Source of the DNA: Candidatus Poribacteria bacterium
GTDB lineage: Bacteria; Poribacteria; WGA-4E; WGA-3G
Direction: 5' to 3'
Assembly: GCA_022827625.1 (NCBI GenBank)
Contig: JAJEIE010000040.1
Span: 124,001-188,000 of the forward strand
DNA length: 64,000 nt
Shown: in pieces, positions 1-8,279 of the stretch
How the letters are laid out: the number at the start of each line of letters is the position of its first letter
Numbering within the stretch: position 1 is the first letter of the stretch
The notes under the pieces: generated by a model
What the model was told of the DNA's origin: nothing
Database searches by the model: none
The model's input: the letters and a program-made list of their open reading frames with translations, nothing else
Translations under genes and position numbers: made by a program

Positions 1-2
1 CT

Positions 3-791
3 ATAAAGATTGTTCCGTTAGGTGTATTCCGAGTCTTGGTTGTTGTGGGCGATAATAGGTCGGGTGAACCCGCTGTATTAGAATCGCTTACCACAATCGA
101 AGGATTAGAATTCCAATTCACGACTGTGCATATCAATGATAATCCTGACAATCATGGGGATGCCAATAATGCCGTCAAACTTTCAAGTATGGTGCTTTCG
201 GACTACGATATCATCTGGTTGACGTGGAATGCTCCCGGACATGACGGCGCATATTTCGTTGAAGATGCGGATGAAGCGATTCAGGATTTTGTACGTAAGG
301 GGGGGATCGTCTGGGCTTCCGCAATGGACAATAACATCATACCCCCTGATGGGGTCCATACCACTGAACCGCAATGGCGTGGAGACTGGCTCCCTGTTGA
401 TCGACACCCGATACGTGTTACGAACTCTCAGGATAGCAACGTACACATTACAGATGACGGGCAGAAAACGGGTATGTTTACTTGGCCCCATAAGGTTAAT
501 GTTGATACGCTCGTAACCGACGACCACTGGGTGACAAACGACAGAAGCTATCGGAAATTAGCAGTCAGAGAGGATAACAGGGATGCCGTGAGTCTACAAT
601 TACAGTGGGGTGAAGGCTATTACGTCACTTTTGCTGTGGACACTCGCGATGCTTACCGAACGACAATAGCGAAACCTCTTATTGAAAATGCACTCTGCTA
701 CTTAGCGAACCTCGCATGGCAGACTTCTCCCCGTCAACCGCTCAAGGGACGTTACCGGACGCACCTCAGCAGCGATACAATCTTCCGGTGA
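3..791 (+). CDS. ThuA/GATase1-like domain protein, 3' part
   Basis: The reading frame is open to the left edge of the window (residues IKIVPLGVFR precede the first possible TTG at 36), so the true start almost certainly lies outside. The visible part begins with a beta-strand-like VLVVVGDN, then has DYDIIWLTWNAPG and an AIQDFVRKGGIVWASA segment. This alternation is typical of ThuA-like/class I glutamine-amidotransferase-like folds, where a trailing glycine-rich loop follows 'DFVRKGG'. The C-terminal part (GYYVTFAVDTRDA...LIENALCYLANLAW) also matches the end of such domains. No catalytic Cys-His pair is evident, so enzymatic activity cannot be claimed. The gene ends 71 bp before the SPFH gene on the same strand. 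Family assignment is tentative. Confidence 0.6.
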   Translation: MKIVPLGVFRVLVVVGDNRSGEPAVLESLTTIEGLEFQFTTVHINDNPDNHGDANNAVKLSSMVLSDYDIIWLTWNAPGHDGAYFVEDADEAIQDFVRKGGIVWASAMDNNIIPPDGVHTTEPQWRGDWLPVDRHPIRVTNSQDSNVHITDDGQKTGMFTWPHKVNVDTLVTDDHWVTNDRSYRKLAVREDNRDAVSLQLQWGEGYYVTFAVDTRDAYRTTIAKPLIENALCYLANLAWQTSPRQPLKGRYRTHLSSDTIFR

Positions 792-862
792 AAATTTGTA
801 GGCACACTCGCACAAGATACATCGGTGCCTCTGTTCTATTCTATACATTATAGGAGAATTGA

Positions 863-3427
863 ATGCGTTTCATTGCTGTTATTGTCTTCTTGATTGCCGT
901 AGCCATCGCTGTTGGATGGTTTGCCTTCAAAAACCTCGACAGTTTTGGGCAGAGCGGAGTGATGCGTGTACTCGGATTTACACTACTCGTATTGCTCGCT
1001 ATCTTGGCAGCATTTGTTGCTATGGTCATCCGATACCGGATACCTAAAGCCGATGTCGCACTCGTGCGAACTGGTGGTTCCAAAGAGAAAATCAGTATTA
1101 CCGGCGGTCTCTGGGTTAACACTATCATCCATGAAATCAAGGAAATTTCTCTTAATACCATGCGAATTGAGGCGATCCGTGAGGGACCAGAGGCGTTGAT
1201 TACCTATGATTTCAACCGTGGTGATGTAGAAGTCGTTTTCTATCTTAAAGTTGAACCGAATCAAACCGATATTTTACGCGCAGCGCAAGCACTCGGTGAT
1301 AAATCTATGACCCCTGAAACCGTGCGCGAATTAATTGAACCTAAACTTGAAGGTGCTTTGCGGAGCGTCGCCGCCGAAAGCGAAATCCAGGATCTCCTCC
1401 AGAAACGTCAAGAGTTTGGTGAGAAAGTTCAAGCAGCGTGCGGTGAGGACTTGCAGACCCAAAACGGTTTGACGCTTGAGACTGTGTCGATTATCCGAGT
1501 GGATCAAACGCCTGTTGAAACCTTGGACGCTGAAAACCGGTTTGATGCTGTCGGTATTCGTGAAATTACCGAAATTACAGCCGAGCAAGAACGAGAAAAA
1601 GAACGTATCGTCCTGGAAAAAGAGGTCGCTATCGTTCAAATTGAAGTCGATGCCCGTATCCAGAAACTCGAAGCAGAACAGCAACAGGCATGGGCTGAAT
1701 CTGACCAGCAGAAGAACATCGCTATCTATGCCGCTGAACGAGAAGCAGAAACGCTCAAATTCCAATTTGAGATGGAACAGGGTGTCCAAGAGCGCGAATA
1801 CGAGATGAAGCAAGAGGTCGAGCGCGCCCGTATTGCCCAAGAACAGATTGTCCAAGAACGCGAAATTGAGATGAATCGCGACATCCAAATCGCCCGCGTC
1901 CAACAAGAGCAAGTCGTCCAAGAACGTGAAATTGAGAAAAACCTCATCGTCGAAACACAACAGATTGAGCAGTCGAAAGTTGTACAACTCGCCGAAATCC
2001 AACAACATCTTACCGTCCAGATGCAGAAAATTGAACAGGAACAGACAATTGCTGTTCGGGAGATTGAGAAGGAACTGGCGGTCGAGACGGCACGTATTGC
2101 GCAAGAAGAGGGTGTGTCTTTACGCGACATCGAACGCGAATTGGCGGTGCAGACAGCACGCTTCAGTCAGGAGCAACAGGTTCAGCAGCGTGAGATTGAG
2201 AAGAACCTCGTTGTGGAAACCGCACAGATTGACCAGATGCGACAAGTTGAACTCGCTGAAATCGCGAAAACATTGGCAGTTGAGGTCACACGCATTGCAC
2301 AGGAACAACAAGTAGAGATTCGTGACGTTGAAAAGCAACTCATGGTAGAAAAGGCACGCATTGCGCAAGAAGAGGGTGTCTCCTTACGGGATATTGAGCG
2401 AGACTTGTTGGTGCAGACGACCCGCTTCAGTCAAGAGCAACAGGTTCAGCAGCGTGAGATTGAAAAGAACCTCGTTGTGGAAACCGCACAGATTGACCAG
2501 ATGCGACAAGTTGAACTCGCTGAAATCGCGAAAACATTGGCAGTCGAGGTCACACGTATCGCCCAGGAACAACAAGTAGAGATTCGTGACGTTGAAAAGC
2601 AACTCATGGTAGAAAAGGCGCGTATTGCGCAAGAAGAGGGTGTCTCCTTACGGGATATTGAGCGAGACTTGTTGGTGCAGACGACCCGCTTCGGTCAAGA
2701 GCAACAGGTTCAGCAGCGTGAGATTGAGAAGAACCTCGTTGTGGAAACCGCACAGATTGACCAGATGCGACAAGTTGAACTCGCTGAAATCGCGAAAACG
2801 TTGACAGTAGAACAGTCCCGAATCAACCAAGAATTACAGGTTGCTATTGTCGATGAAGATCGCAAAATTGATGTTGCTAATAAACAACAAATCACCGCAC
2901 TCGCTGAAAAGGAACAATTAGTTGCCGAAGCCGAGCGTATGGGAGCAGAGGTGAACGTGACTGCCACGGAGCAAGTCAAAGAGGCTGAATGGCAGCGTGA
3001 GGTTGCGGTTATCGGTGCTGAAGCACAAGCACAACCCATTGAGCGTCTCGCCGATGCTGTCCTTGCTGAAGCGAGAGCGAAAGCACAAGGCGAGATGGCT
3101 GAATATGAAGCCCGGAATGTCGCTGAACAGCGCGTCCTCGTCCAAGAAGCGGTTATGGAACTTATCGATGAATTCCCAGATATCGTCGAACAAATGATGC
3201 GACCTGTTGAGAAAATTGATAGCATCAAAATCTTGGATATGGGCAATAATGATGGTCAAGGTGGCATTAACCGAAGCAATATGGGCAGACTCGCAAACGC
3301 ATTACTTGATACAGGTGCGATCTCTCCGATGCTTAAAGAACTCTTTAACTTCGCCGATGTTGATGCGCAGCAGATTACTGATAAAATTGCTGAATATTTG
3401 GCGGATCTCGTTAATCGTCCCGACTAA
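863..3427 (+). CDS. flotillin-like SPFH/band 7 membrane protein with long hendecad coiled coil
   Basis: 854 aa, with a good Shine-Dalgarno (TAGGAGA at 851-857) before ATG 863. Two hydrophobic segments at about residues 3-23 and 35-57 are followed by an SPFH/band 7 domain (about 60-230), then some 500 residues of charged coiled coil and a small C-terminal region with GGINRSNMGRLANALL. Flotillins anchor at the membrane and oligomerise through such regions; here they would scaffold membrane microdomains or stress responses. The coiled coil is unusual. From about residue 412 it is built of 88-residue blocks (264 bp at DNA level, nearly identical at 2099, 2363 and 2627), each made of four 22-residue units, i.e. 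eight hendecads. The total length is well above the usual 450-700 residues of flotillins. SPFH identity is secure; the specific role is unknown. Confidence 0.85.
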   Translation: MRFIAVIVFLIAVAIAVGWFAFKNLDSFGQSGVMRVLGFTLLVLLAILAAFVAMVIRYRIPKADVALVRTGGSKEKISITGGLWVNTIIHEIKEISLNTMRIEAIREGPEALITYDFNRGDVEVVFYLKVEPNQTDILRAAQALGDKSMTPETVRELIEPKLEGALRSVAAESEIQDLLQKRQEFGEKVQAACGEDLQTQNGLTLETVSIIRVDQTPVETLDAENRFDAVGIREITEITAEQEREKERIVLEKEVAIVQIEVDARIQKLEAEQQQAWAESDQQKNIAIYAAEREAETLKFQFEMEQGVQEREYEMKQEVERARIAQEQIVQEREIEMNRDIQIARVQQEQVVQEREIEKNLIVETQQIEQSKVVQLAEIQQHLTVQMQKIEQEQTIAVREIEKELAVETARIAQEEGVSLRDIERELAVQTARFSQEQQVQQREIEKNLVVETAQIDQMRQVELAEIAKTLAVEVTRIAQEQQVEIRDVEKQLMVEKARIAQEEGVSLRDIERDLLVQTTRFSQEQQVQQREIEKNLVVETAQIDQMRQVELAEIAKTLAVEVTRIAQEQQVEIRDVEKQLMVEKARIAQEEGVSLRDIERDLLVQTTRFGQEQQVQQREIEKNLVVETAQIDQMRQVELAEIAKTLTVEQSRINQELQVAIVDEDRKIDVANKQQITALAEKEQLVAEAERMGAEVNVTATEQVKEAEWQREVAVIGAEAQAQPIERLADAVLAEARAKAQGEMAEYEARNVAEQRVLVQEAVMELIDEFPDIVEQMMRPVEKIDSIKILDMGNNDGQGGINRSNMGRLANALLDTGAISPMLKELFNFADVDAQQITDKIAEYLADLVNRPD
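2099..2800 (+). repeat. 264-bp in-frame tandem repeat within the SPFH gene
   Basis: Near-identical copies start at 2099, 2363 and 2627 (spacing exactly 264 bp = 88 codons); the third copy is cut short near 2800. Each copy encodes four 22-residue coiled-coil units such as VQQREIEKNLVVETAQ. Length is a multiple of 3 and of 11 residues, so gain or loss of copies would keep the hendecad register. Confidence 0.9.
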
Positions 3428-3480
3428 TTTTTAGTGCCTATCAATGGACTGCTGATAACTGATCGCTATAGGAAAAAGAC

Positions 3481-4785
3481 ATGCGACATCAGAAACAGTT
3501 GACATCAAGAAGGCGACCCAGACGCCAACGATGTCGCACCTGCCGATCTGATAATGGTAAACGCTTATGCCCGGCACTTAACGGTATGCTAATCTGTCCA
3601 GAATGCTGTAGAGCCAAAAGGGCAAAGATTCCGGGGTGCGACGAGAGATGCCAGTACTATTCACCCCTCCTTGTATCAAGTAAAACAAATCAACCACTGG
3701 ATTTTCCAATCCATCGGTGTCTTGTGAGCCGTTCTCAGGATACTGGCATGCTAATCGTGGTCGGCACGCGGAAACGTCCAGACGGAAATTTAAAGGCGAT
3801 GTTTGTTTTGCTGGATCTCTGGAAAAAAGGGATTCGAGACTGTTTTTTTGATGCCAACCTTTCTGAGAAGCAGTTTGAACGCGTCTCGCGAAAAATCGCA
3901 AAGCACTATAATCTCTTGGAATCCGTTGATCCTGAAGACGCCGATGAACCCGAAGAACTCGTGCGTTTGCCGAAGGATACACTTGTTATTGAAGCGAATA
4001 CGGCAGTTCATTTAGATAAGGGTGTGAAAATCGTGGAGCATGAGGAGGCTTCTGGTGGGTTCGCTATTGACAGTATGCATGGCGCACGCGCGATCCATGA
4101 GATTTACATCCCAAAGGTTGGAAACTGGTACGTCTGGCTTCGGGTGCTCTTTGGAAAAGGCGATGATTCTTATTGGATCGGTATGGACGACGCAGTCGCG
4201 TATCCTTGGGATCGAGATGGAGGTCCGGGGGCAATCAGAATTTGTCCAGAACCAGACGATACGACGAAATGGGGACGTTGGCTCTGGCATACCGGTCTCG
4301 AAAGTGTTGTGAGTCATAGCAACAAGCAAGGGGGCAGCCCAGCCTTTTTTCGAGTTGGACGCACTGGCTACCATCGCCTTTGGTCGAAAGGCAGAGAGAC
4401 CGGTTCACGTCTCGACCAGATTTTGCTCACTCGCGCCCGAGATTTTGAACCTGAAGTCGAAACAGACGGTAGATCGCTCCCCGTTAGGCATTCACAACAA
4501 CTTTACGAACCGGTTTCCATCTATGAATGCCAGAGGTTAATTCGCCACGCCGTCCAAATTGCAACCGTTGTTAAGACCGAATTACCCTGGGAATTCAAAT
4601 ACGCCCTTCACGATGTTTGGGGCGACATTACCCAATTTCCTGAAACAGAAGGATCGCTCTACAAATGTCCGAAGTGCGAAGCGGATCTGCCACAGCAGGC
4701 GGTTGACCTCATGATACAACATGCCCAATCCGATGACATCCAGTTCTATATCTTATGTCGGAAGTGCGGGGGTGAGTTTGATTAA
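3481..4785 (+). CDS. zinc-ribbon / beta-sandwich / zinc-ribbon protein, function unknown
   Basis: 434 aa. The N-terminal 60 residues are basic and rich in cysteines (CRTC at 18-21, then C30, CPECC at 39-43, C53 and C57), suggesting one or two zinc sites. Residues about 165-330 (VIEANTAVHLDKG... IYIPKVGNWYVWLRVLFGKGDDSYWIGMDD...) resemble carbohydrate-binding or GH115-C-terminal-like beta-sandwich modules, usually found in secreted proteins. The C-terminus ends in a second ribbon, CPKC near 400 and CRKC near 428. There is no signal peptide, so the protein looks cytoplasmic although its central module is of an extracellular type. It sits 53 bp after the SPFH gene and 43 bp before the M6 protease. 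No named family was recognised for the whole architecture. Confidence 0.7.
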   Translation: MRHQKQLTSRRRPRRQRCRTCRSDNGKRLCPALNGMLICPECCRAKRAKIPGCDERCQYYSPLLVSSKTNQPLDFPIHRCLVSRSQDTGMLIVVGTRKRPDGNLKAMFVLLDLWKKGIRDCFFDANLSEKQFERVSRKIAKHYNLLESVDPEDADEPEELVRLPKDTLVIEANTAVHLDKGVKIVEHEEASGGFAIDSMHGARAIHEIYIPKVGNWYVWLRVLFGKGDDSYWIGMDDAVAYPWDRDGGPGAIRICPEPDDTTKWGRWLWHTGLESVVSHSNKQGGSPAFFRVGRTGYHRLWSKGRETGSRLDQILLTRARDFEPEVETDGRSLPVRHSQQLYEPVSIYECQRLIRHAVQIATVVKTELPWEFKYALHDVWGDITQFPETEGSLYKCPKCEADLPQQAVDLMIQHAQSDDIQFYILCRKCGGEFD

Positions 4786-4828
4786 GTCTTTTGGGCAGCC
4801 CCTTTGCGTGCCCTTTCCGTTCATACCC

Positions 4829-6931
4829 ATGAAAATTTCTCAGACCTTTATTGTTTGTGTTGCAATCATTATCCTGTTTGCTACGCCAAGTATAGCCGCA
4901 CCACCAAACCCTTATCTCTATTTCGATGAAGATTCCGCAAGCGGTGAGTTAGTCCCTAAAGCACCTCAAAGTAGGGACGAATTTCTTGAAGCACTTGATG
5001 GGTGTTGCTTCGCACGGGAGCAAGGCGTCTTACAATCTGATGGCATAGAATATGTCCTCGCCTTAAAGATAGATTTTGCCGACATGCCCGGCAGTAGAGC
5101 AGGCGCAGCATTCGATATATATCTCTATGCATCAGAAGGCGTTTCCCTGAAAACCTACTATCGAGAGAACTCCTATGGGCAGATGGACATACAACCCGGT
5201 CCTATGGAAGGCGTCGTTCCGACTGGCAACACATGGATTCGGGCTAAGAAGCCGATGACATATTACGGGGAAGGTGCCAGAATCGTGGAACGCTACCGCG
5301 AATTGGTTCGAGAAGCATGCGCAGCGGTGGATTCAATCGTCGATTTTTCGCAGTATGATAGAGATAACGACGGGATTGTTGACCATGTTTTCTTAATTCA
5401 TGCCGGTAATAATCAGGCGGCATCTGGTGTTACCGATGACATCTGGTCTATTCTAACAAAGGATATTAACGGTATTTACGACGGGGTTCGCGTGGATACT
5501 GCTGCCGTCGTCGCCGAGGAACCCGATCTTGAACATCCCCATTTGGGAATCTATTTTCACGAATTTTTCCACGATTTCGGCGCTCCCGATGTTTACGGAT
5601 TTAGTTTCACAGATGCCCGGGACCACAAATGGGGCTTGATGGGTGCCTTCGGACCCTATCAAGGTCCAGACGGTTTAGGGATTAGACCGAGTCATATCAC
5701 GGGGTACCTCAAGTGGGATTTCGATGCCAGACCTGAAAACGGACGTCTCGGCTGGATTCAACCCGTTCAGATAACACAAAATCAGAAAATTGATGTCCCC
5801 AGTTTTGAACTCGCTCCGGGCACCCATAAACTCTTCAAGATTGATATTCAGTCATCAGCTCGGGGGCTTCACGGTGAAGCCACGGAATTCTTTCTCATAG
5901 AAAATAGAAACAAAACCTCAGGCGCAACTTTTGATACCCACCTCCCTGAGTCGGGGCTATTGATCTGGCATATTGATGAAACCGAAGTCTATCCGCTTGG
6001 AAGTTTTGATGCCTCTCAGCAGATATGGCTTGAAGATCCAACCGATCCTGAGCATCTCGGTATCTCTCAGCAGGATGGTGATGCGTTTATAGACGTACAG
6101 GCGATTACCGACGGTGCGGCTTATTCTGCAGACGATGGTCAGACTGCCTTTACGCCGGGGACGCTCCCAAATAGCAATGCTAATGATGGCACTGTTACCG
6201 GCATCTCTATTACGAACATTGGACCGGAAGGGTTGACAATTCCGATCTTAGTTTCCTTCGGTGATACTTACGAACCAAACGATACGCTGGCAAGCGCATT
6301 TCCAATCGCTTATGGGGAGACTTACGAATCCTTTCTCTTCAGTCTAACGGATACACGCGATGTATATAAACTCGAAGCCGTCCACGGCGTTACTATTTTG
6401 GTAACACTCGCTGACATCCCGCCGAACAAAAATTATCGTTTATCCCTCCAGGCAGAGACAGGCGAGGTGCGTGCTGTAGCCGAAAACGCTACCGACATCG
6501 CTGGGTTGAGACTCCTCTATCAGCCGAATACAACAGAAATATTCTATCTTGTTGTGGAATCGGATGGAGGTTTCAGCAGCACTGATTCCTATCGGCTGCG
6601 TGTAGACCAACTTCCGGTAGAACCCTTTGCTCTTAAAGAGATGCGTGTCTACCCAAATCCACTCCGTTCCGGTGAGGACGTGGTGACCTTTGCTTATCGT
6701 TTGTCTGCTTCCCAAGTTGCAGATAACGTCAACCTTGAGATTTTTGTTCCGACGGGTGACCTCGTTTACAGTGAAACGCGCGAAAATGTAACGGCGCAAG
6801 GAAAATTTGAGTGGCGCGTCACAACCCACAATGGCACACCACTTGCATCAGGCATCTATGTTTATCGTGTTTCTGCTCAGCAAGCGGAGCGGCTCGTTCA
6901 AGAAATTGGAAAGTTAAGCATTGTGAAATGA
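4829..6931 (+). CDS. secreted M6-type (immune inhibitor A-like) metalloprotease with C-terminal sorting module
   Basis: 700 aa from ATG 4829, chosen because it begins a clean signal peptide (MKISQTFIVCVAIIILFATPSIAA); an in-frame ATG at 4721 would bury this inside the protein. The zinc motif is HEFFHDFGAPD at about residues 244-254, the HExxHxxGxPD signature of M6 proteases. A calcium-loop-like DRDNDGIVDHVF lies upstream, and the family GLMG segment follows. Around residues 490-600 there is a pre-peptidase-like beta domain (DTYEPNDTLASAFPI), and the last 90 residues form a VYPNPLRSG...GIYVYRV module like FlgD-Ig/T9SS-type C-terminal domains. Expected to be exported and to degrade proteins outside the cell. 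No obvious Shine-Dalgarno precedes 4829, leaving slight doubt about the start. Confidence 0.87.
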   Translation: MKISQTFIVCVAIIILFATPSIAAPPNPYLYFDEDSASGELVPKAPQSRDEFLEALDGCCFAREQGVLQSDGIEYVLALKIDFADMPGSRAGAAFDIYLYASEGVSLKTYYRENSYGQMDIQPGPMEGVVPTGNTWIRAKKPMTYYGEGARIVERYRELVREACAAVDSIVDFSQYDRDNDGIVDHVFLIHAGNNQAASGVTDDIWSILTKDINGIYDGVRVDTAAVVAEEPDLEHPHLGIYFHEFFHDFGAPDVYGFSFTDARDHKWGLMGAFGPYQGPDGLGIRPSHITGYLKWDFDARPENGRLGWIQPVQITQNQKIDVPSFELAPGTHKLFKIDIQSSARGLHGEATEFFLIENRNKTSGATFDTHLPESGLLIWHIDETEVYPLGSFDASQQIWLEDPTDPEHLGISQQDGDAFIDVQAITDGAAYSADDGQTAFTPGTLPNSNANDGTVTGISITNIGPEGLTIPILVSFGDTYEPNDTLASAFPIAYGETYESFLFSLTDTRDVYKLEAVHGVTILVTLADIPPNKNYRLSLQAETGEVRAVAENATDIAGLRLLYQPNTTEIFYLVVESDGGFSSTDSYRLRVDQLPVEPFALKEMRVYPNPLRSGEDVVTFAYRLSASQVADNVNLEIFVPTGDLVYSETRENVTAQGKFEWRVTTHNGTPLASGIYVYRVSAQQAERLVQEIGKLSIVK

Positions 6932-6958
6932 GTATTGCAAATTCTTCGCACATATTTC

Positions 6959-6993
6959 TTGACTAAAAATTGCAGTTGTGCTAATTTAGTCAA
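6959..6993 (+). other. hairpin after the M6 protease gene
   Basis: TTGACTAAA (6959-6967) and TTTAGTCAA (6985-6993) form a 9-bp perfect stem with a 17-nt loop, 28 bp after the stop codon. There is no T tract, so a terminator is not proven; it may stabilise the 3' end. The rest of the 6932-7150 gap shows nothing else recognisable. Confidence 0.45.
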
Positions 6994-7150
6994 TAAAATC
7001 AGTTTTAGGCACATCATCTATTCTTACCGTGATGTGTTTGCAATCAGCTGTAGGTGCTTCGCACGAGAATGACTTGAAGGCGCCGCAGAGTAGGATCTGA
7101 AATATAAACCTGCCATTTATAGGATGGTAGCCCAGGAGGCAATATTATCA

Positions 7151-8203
7151 ATGAAATGGATGAATAAATTCACAGCACTCAATCTCCTCTTGCTATTTGC
7201 TCTCGCATTTAGCGTCGCAGGTTGTGGAACAGCACTTAGCAGCTTGTCACCCATTCAACCCGTCCATAACATAGCGGATGCCATGGCGGAACAAGTCGCA
7301 AAGCCGGACGAAGAGATCGTCGTTCCTGCGGTTCCTTCGGCGGACCTCGCTAAACCTGTGCTGGACAAGTACGGTATGGATACAGTCGGATTCCGTGTTG
7401 GAAAAGCACGCAATGCCAACATGGAAGCGATAACCTACATTTTCGCGTTTGACGAATACGCACACGCCAACGACCAGTGGAGCAATTTCCTCAATGAATG
7501 GACGGAAACCCAAGTCCAAATCGAAACGGGAAGCGGTGAAGATCGGAAGGTTGTTGATATCGTCATGATGTCTGATAAACCGGACCTGTTTGAAGTACAG
7601 TCCAGACAACCCATCCTGACGAAAACACGAGATGGTATTACCGTTTCTATCGCATATTGGCGACGCACGGATCTCGACCGGAAGTACAATCGAGGTAATG
7701 CTTTCTCGCCTTTTTATGAAACGGAGGCGCTTCACCAAGGCGACAAAACTGATGTGTTTTACGTCAAGATTACTAACAATCGAGAACAACACATCATCTT
7801 TGATGTCAAAAAATGCACGATTGTTGACCAAGGGGAGAACATCTATAGCGGGATGAATTATGACGACTTAGAGGAGCGTTTCACATACATGGCGCGCGCG
7901 ACAGGCCTCTATGTAAAAAATGGGCTTGAAATAGCGAGACGGATCTTAATGGAGAAACGAATGCCTATCGTTGAGAAACAGGTGGGAACGCGCCGAACAG
8001 GGGTCCTACCGGGTGAAAGTGCTGAAGGTTTCGTGCCGTTCACGCAAATAAAGTTGAATGCTACTGATTTAAAGGTTATCCTACCGATCGAAAAGGCACC
8101 GCCTCCAGGAGGCGCGCAGCGTTATCAAACGGTAGAATTTGACTTCCCTTTCACGCATGATAGAGGGATTCGCATCGCGCAGCCATCACCGAGACGTTAT
8201 TAA
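7151..8203 (+). CDS. putative lipoprotein, unknown function
   Basis: 350 aa from ATG 7151, preceded by AGGAGG at 7134-7139. The N-terminus is a lipoprotein signal: basic MKWMNKF, a hydrophobic stretch, and the lipobox VAGC, so the mature protein would be lipid-anchored at the Cys. Later features are YIFAFDEYAHANDQWSNFLNEWTE, a beta-rich central region (DVFYVKITNNREQHIIFDVKKCTIVDQG) and a C-terminal VEFDFPFTHDRGIRIA. The central part hints at an immunoglobulin-like fold with a DUF4352-like flavour, but no family was firmly recognised. It stands alone, flanked by a hairpin upstream and a strong terminator downstream. Confidence 0.75.
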   Translation: MKWMNKFTALNLLLLFALAFSVAGCGTALSSLSPIQPVHNIADAMAEQVAKPDEEIVVPAVPSADLAKPVLDKYGMDTVGFRVGKARNANMEAITYIFAFDEYAHANDQWSNFLNEWTETQVQIETGSGEDRKVVDIVMMSDKPDLFEVQSRQPILTKTRDGITVSIAYWRRTDLDRKYNRGNAFSPFYETEALHQGDKTDVFYVKITNNREQHIIFDVKKCTIVDQGENIYSGMNYDDLEERFTYMARATGLYVKNGLEIARRILMEKRMPIVEKQVGTRRTGVLPGESAEGFVPFTQIKLNATDLKVILPIEKAPPPGGAQRYQTVEFDFPFTHDRGIRIAQPSPRRY

Positions 8204-8244
8204 ATCGCTGAGATAAGTTGTGCTACGTGTTATCTACACGCTTT

Positions 8245-8279
8245 AAGATGCCCGCGGTATCCTATGCCGTGGGCATCTT
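8245..8279. terminator. bidirectional intrinsic terminator
   Basis: AAGATGCCCGCGG (8245-8257) pairs with CCGTGGGCATCTT (8267-8279), a 13-bp stem with one G-U pair and a 9-nt loop. T residues follow on the + strand. It lies between the convergent lipoprotein gene and the DinG-type helicase gene, whose stop codon begins directly after it. Confidence 0.85.

Noticed and set aside
2099-2800. Repeated block as CRISPR or mobile repeat
   Set aside because: All copies are in frame within one coiled coil, with no spacers or terminal repeats.
2710-3246. Long open frame on the minus strand opposite the SPFH gene
   Set aside because: Ser/Cys/Ile-rich translation with no domain, no ribosome site; a shadow of the coiled-coil codon pattern. 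The same holds for 1331-2104, 18009-18572 and 21320-21880 on the minus strand.
4721-4828. Longer N-terminus of the M6 protease
   Set aside because: It would put the clear signal peptide 36 residues inside the protein and overlap the upstream gene.
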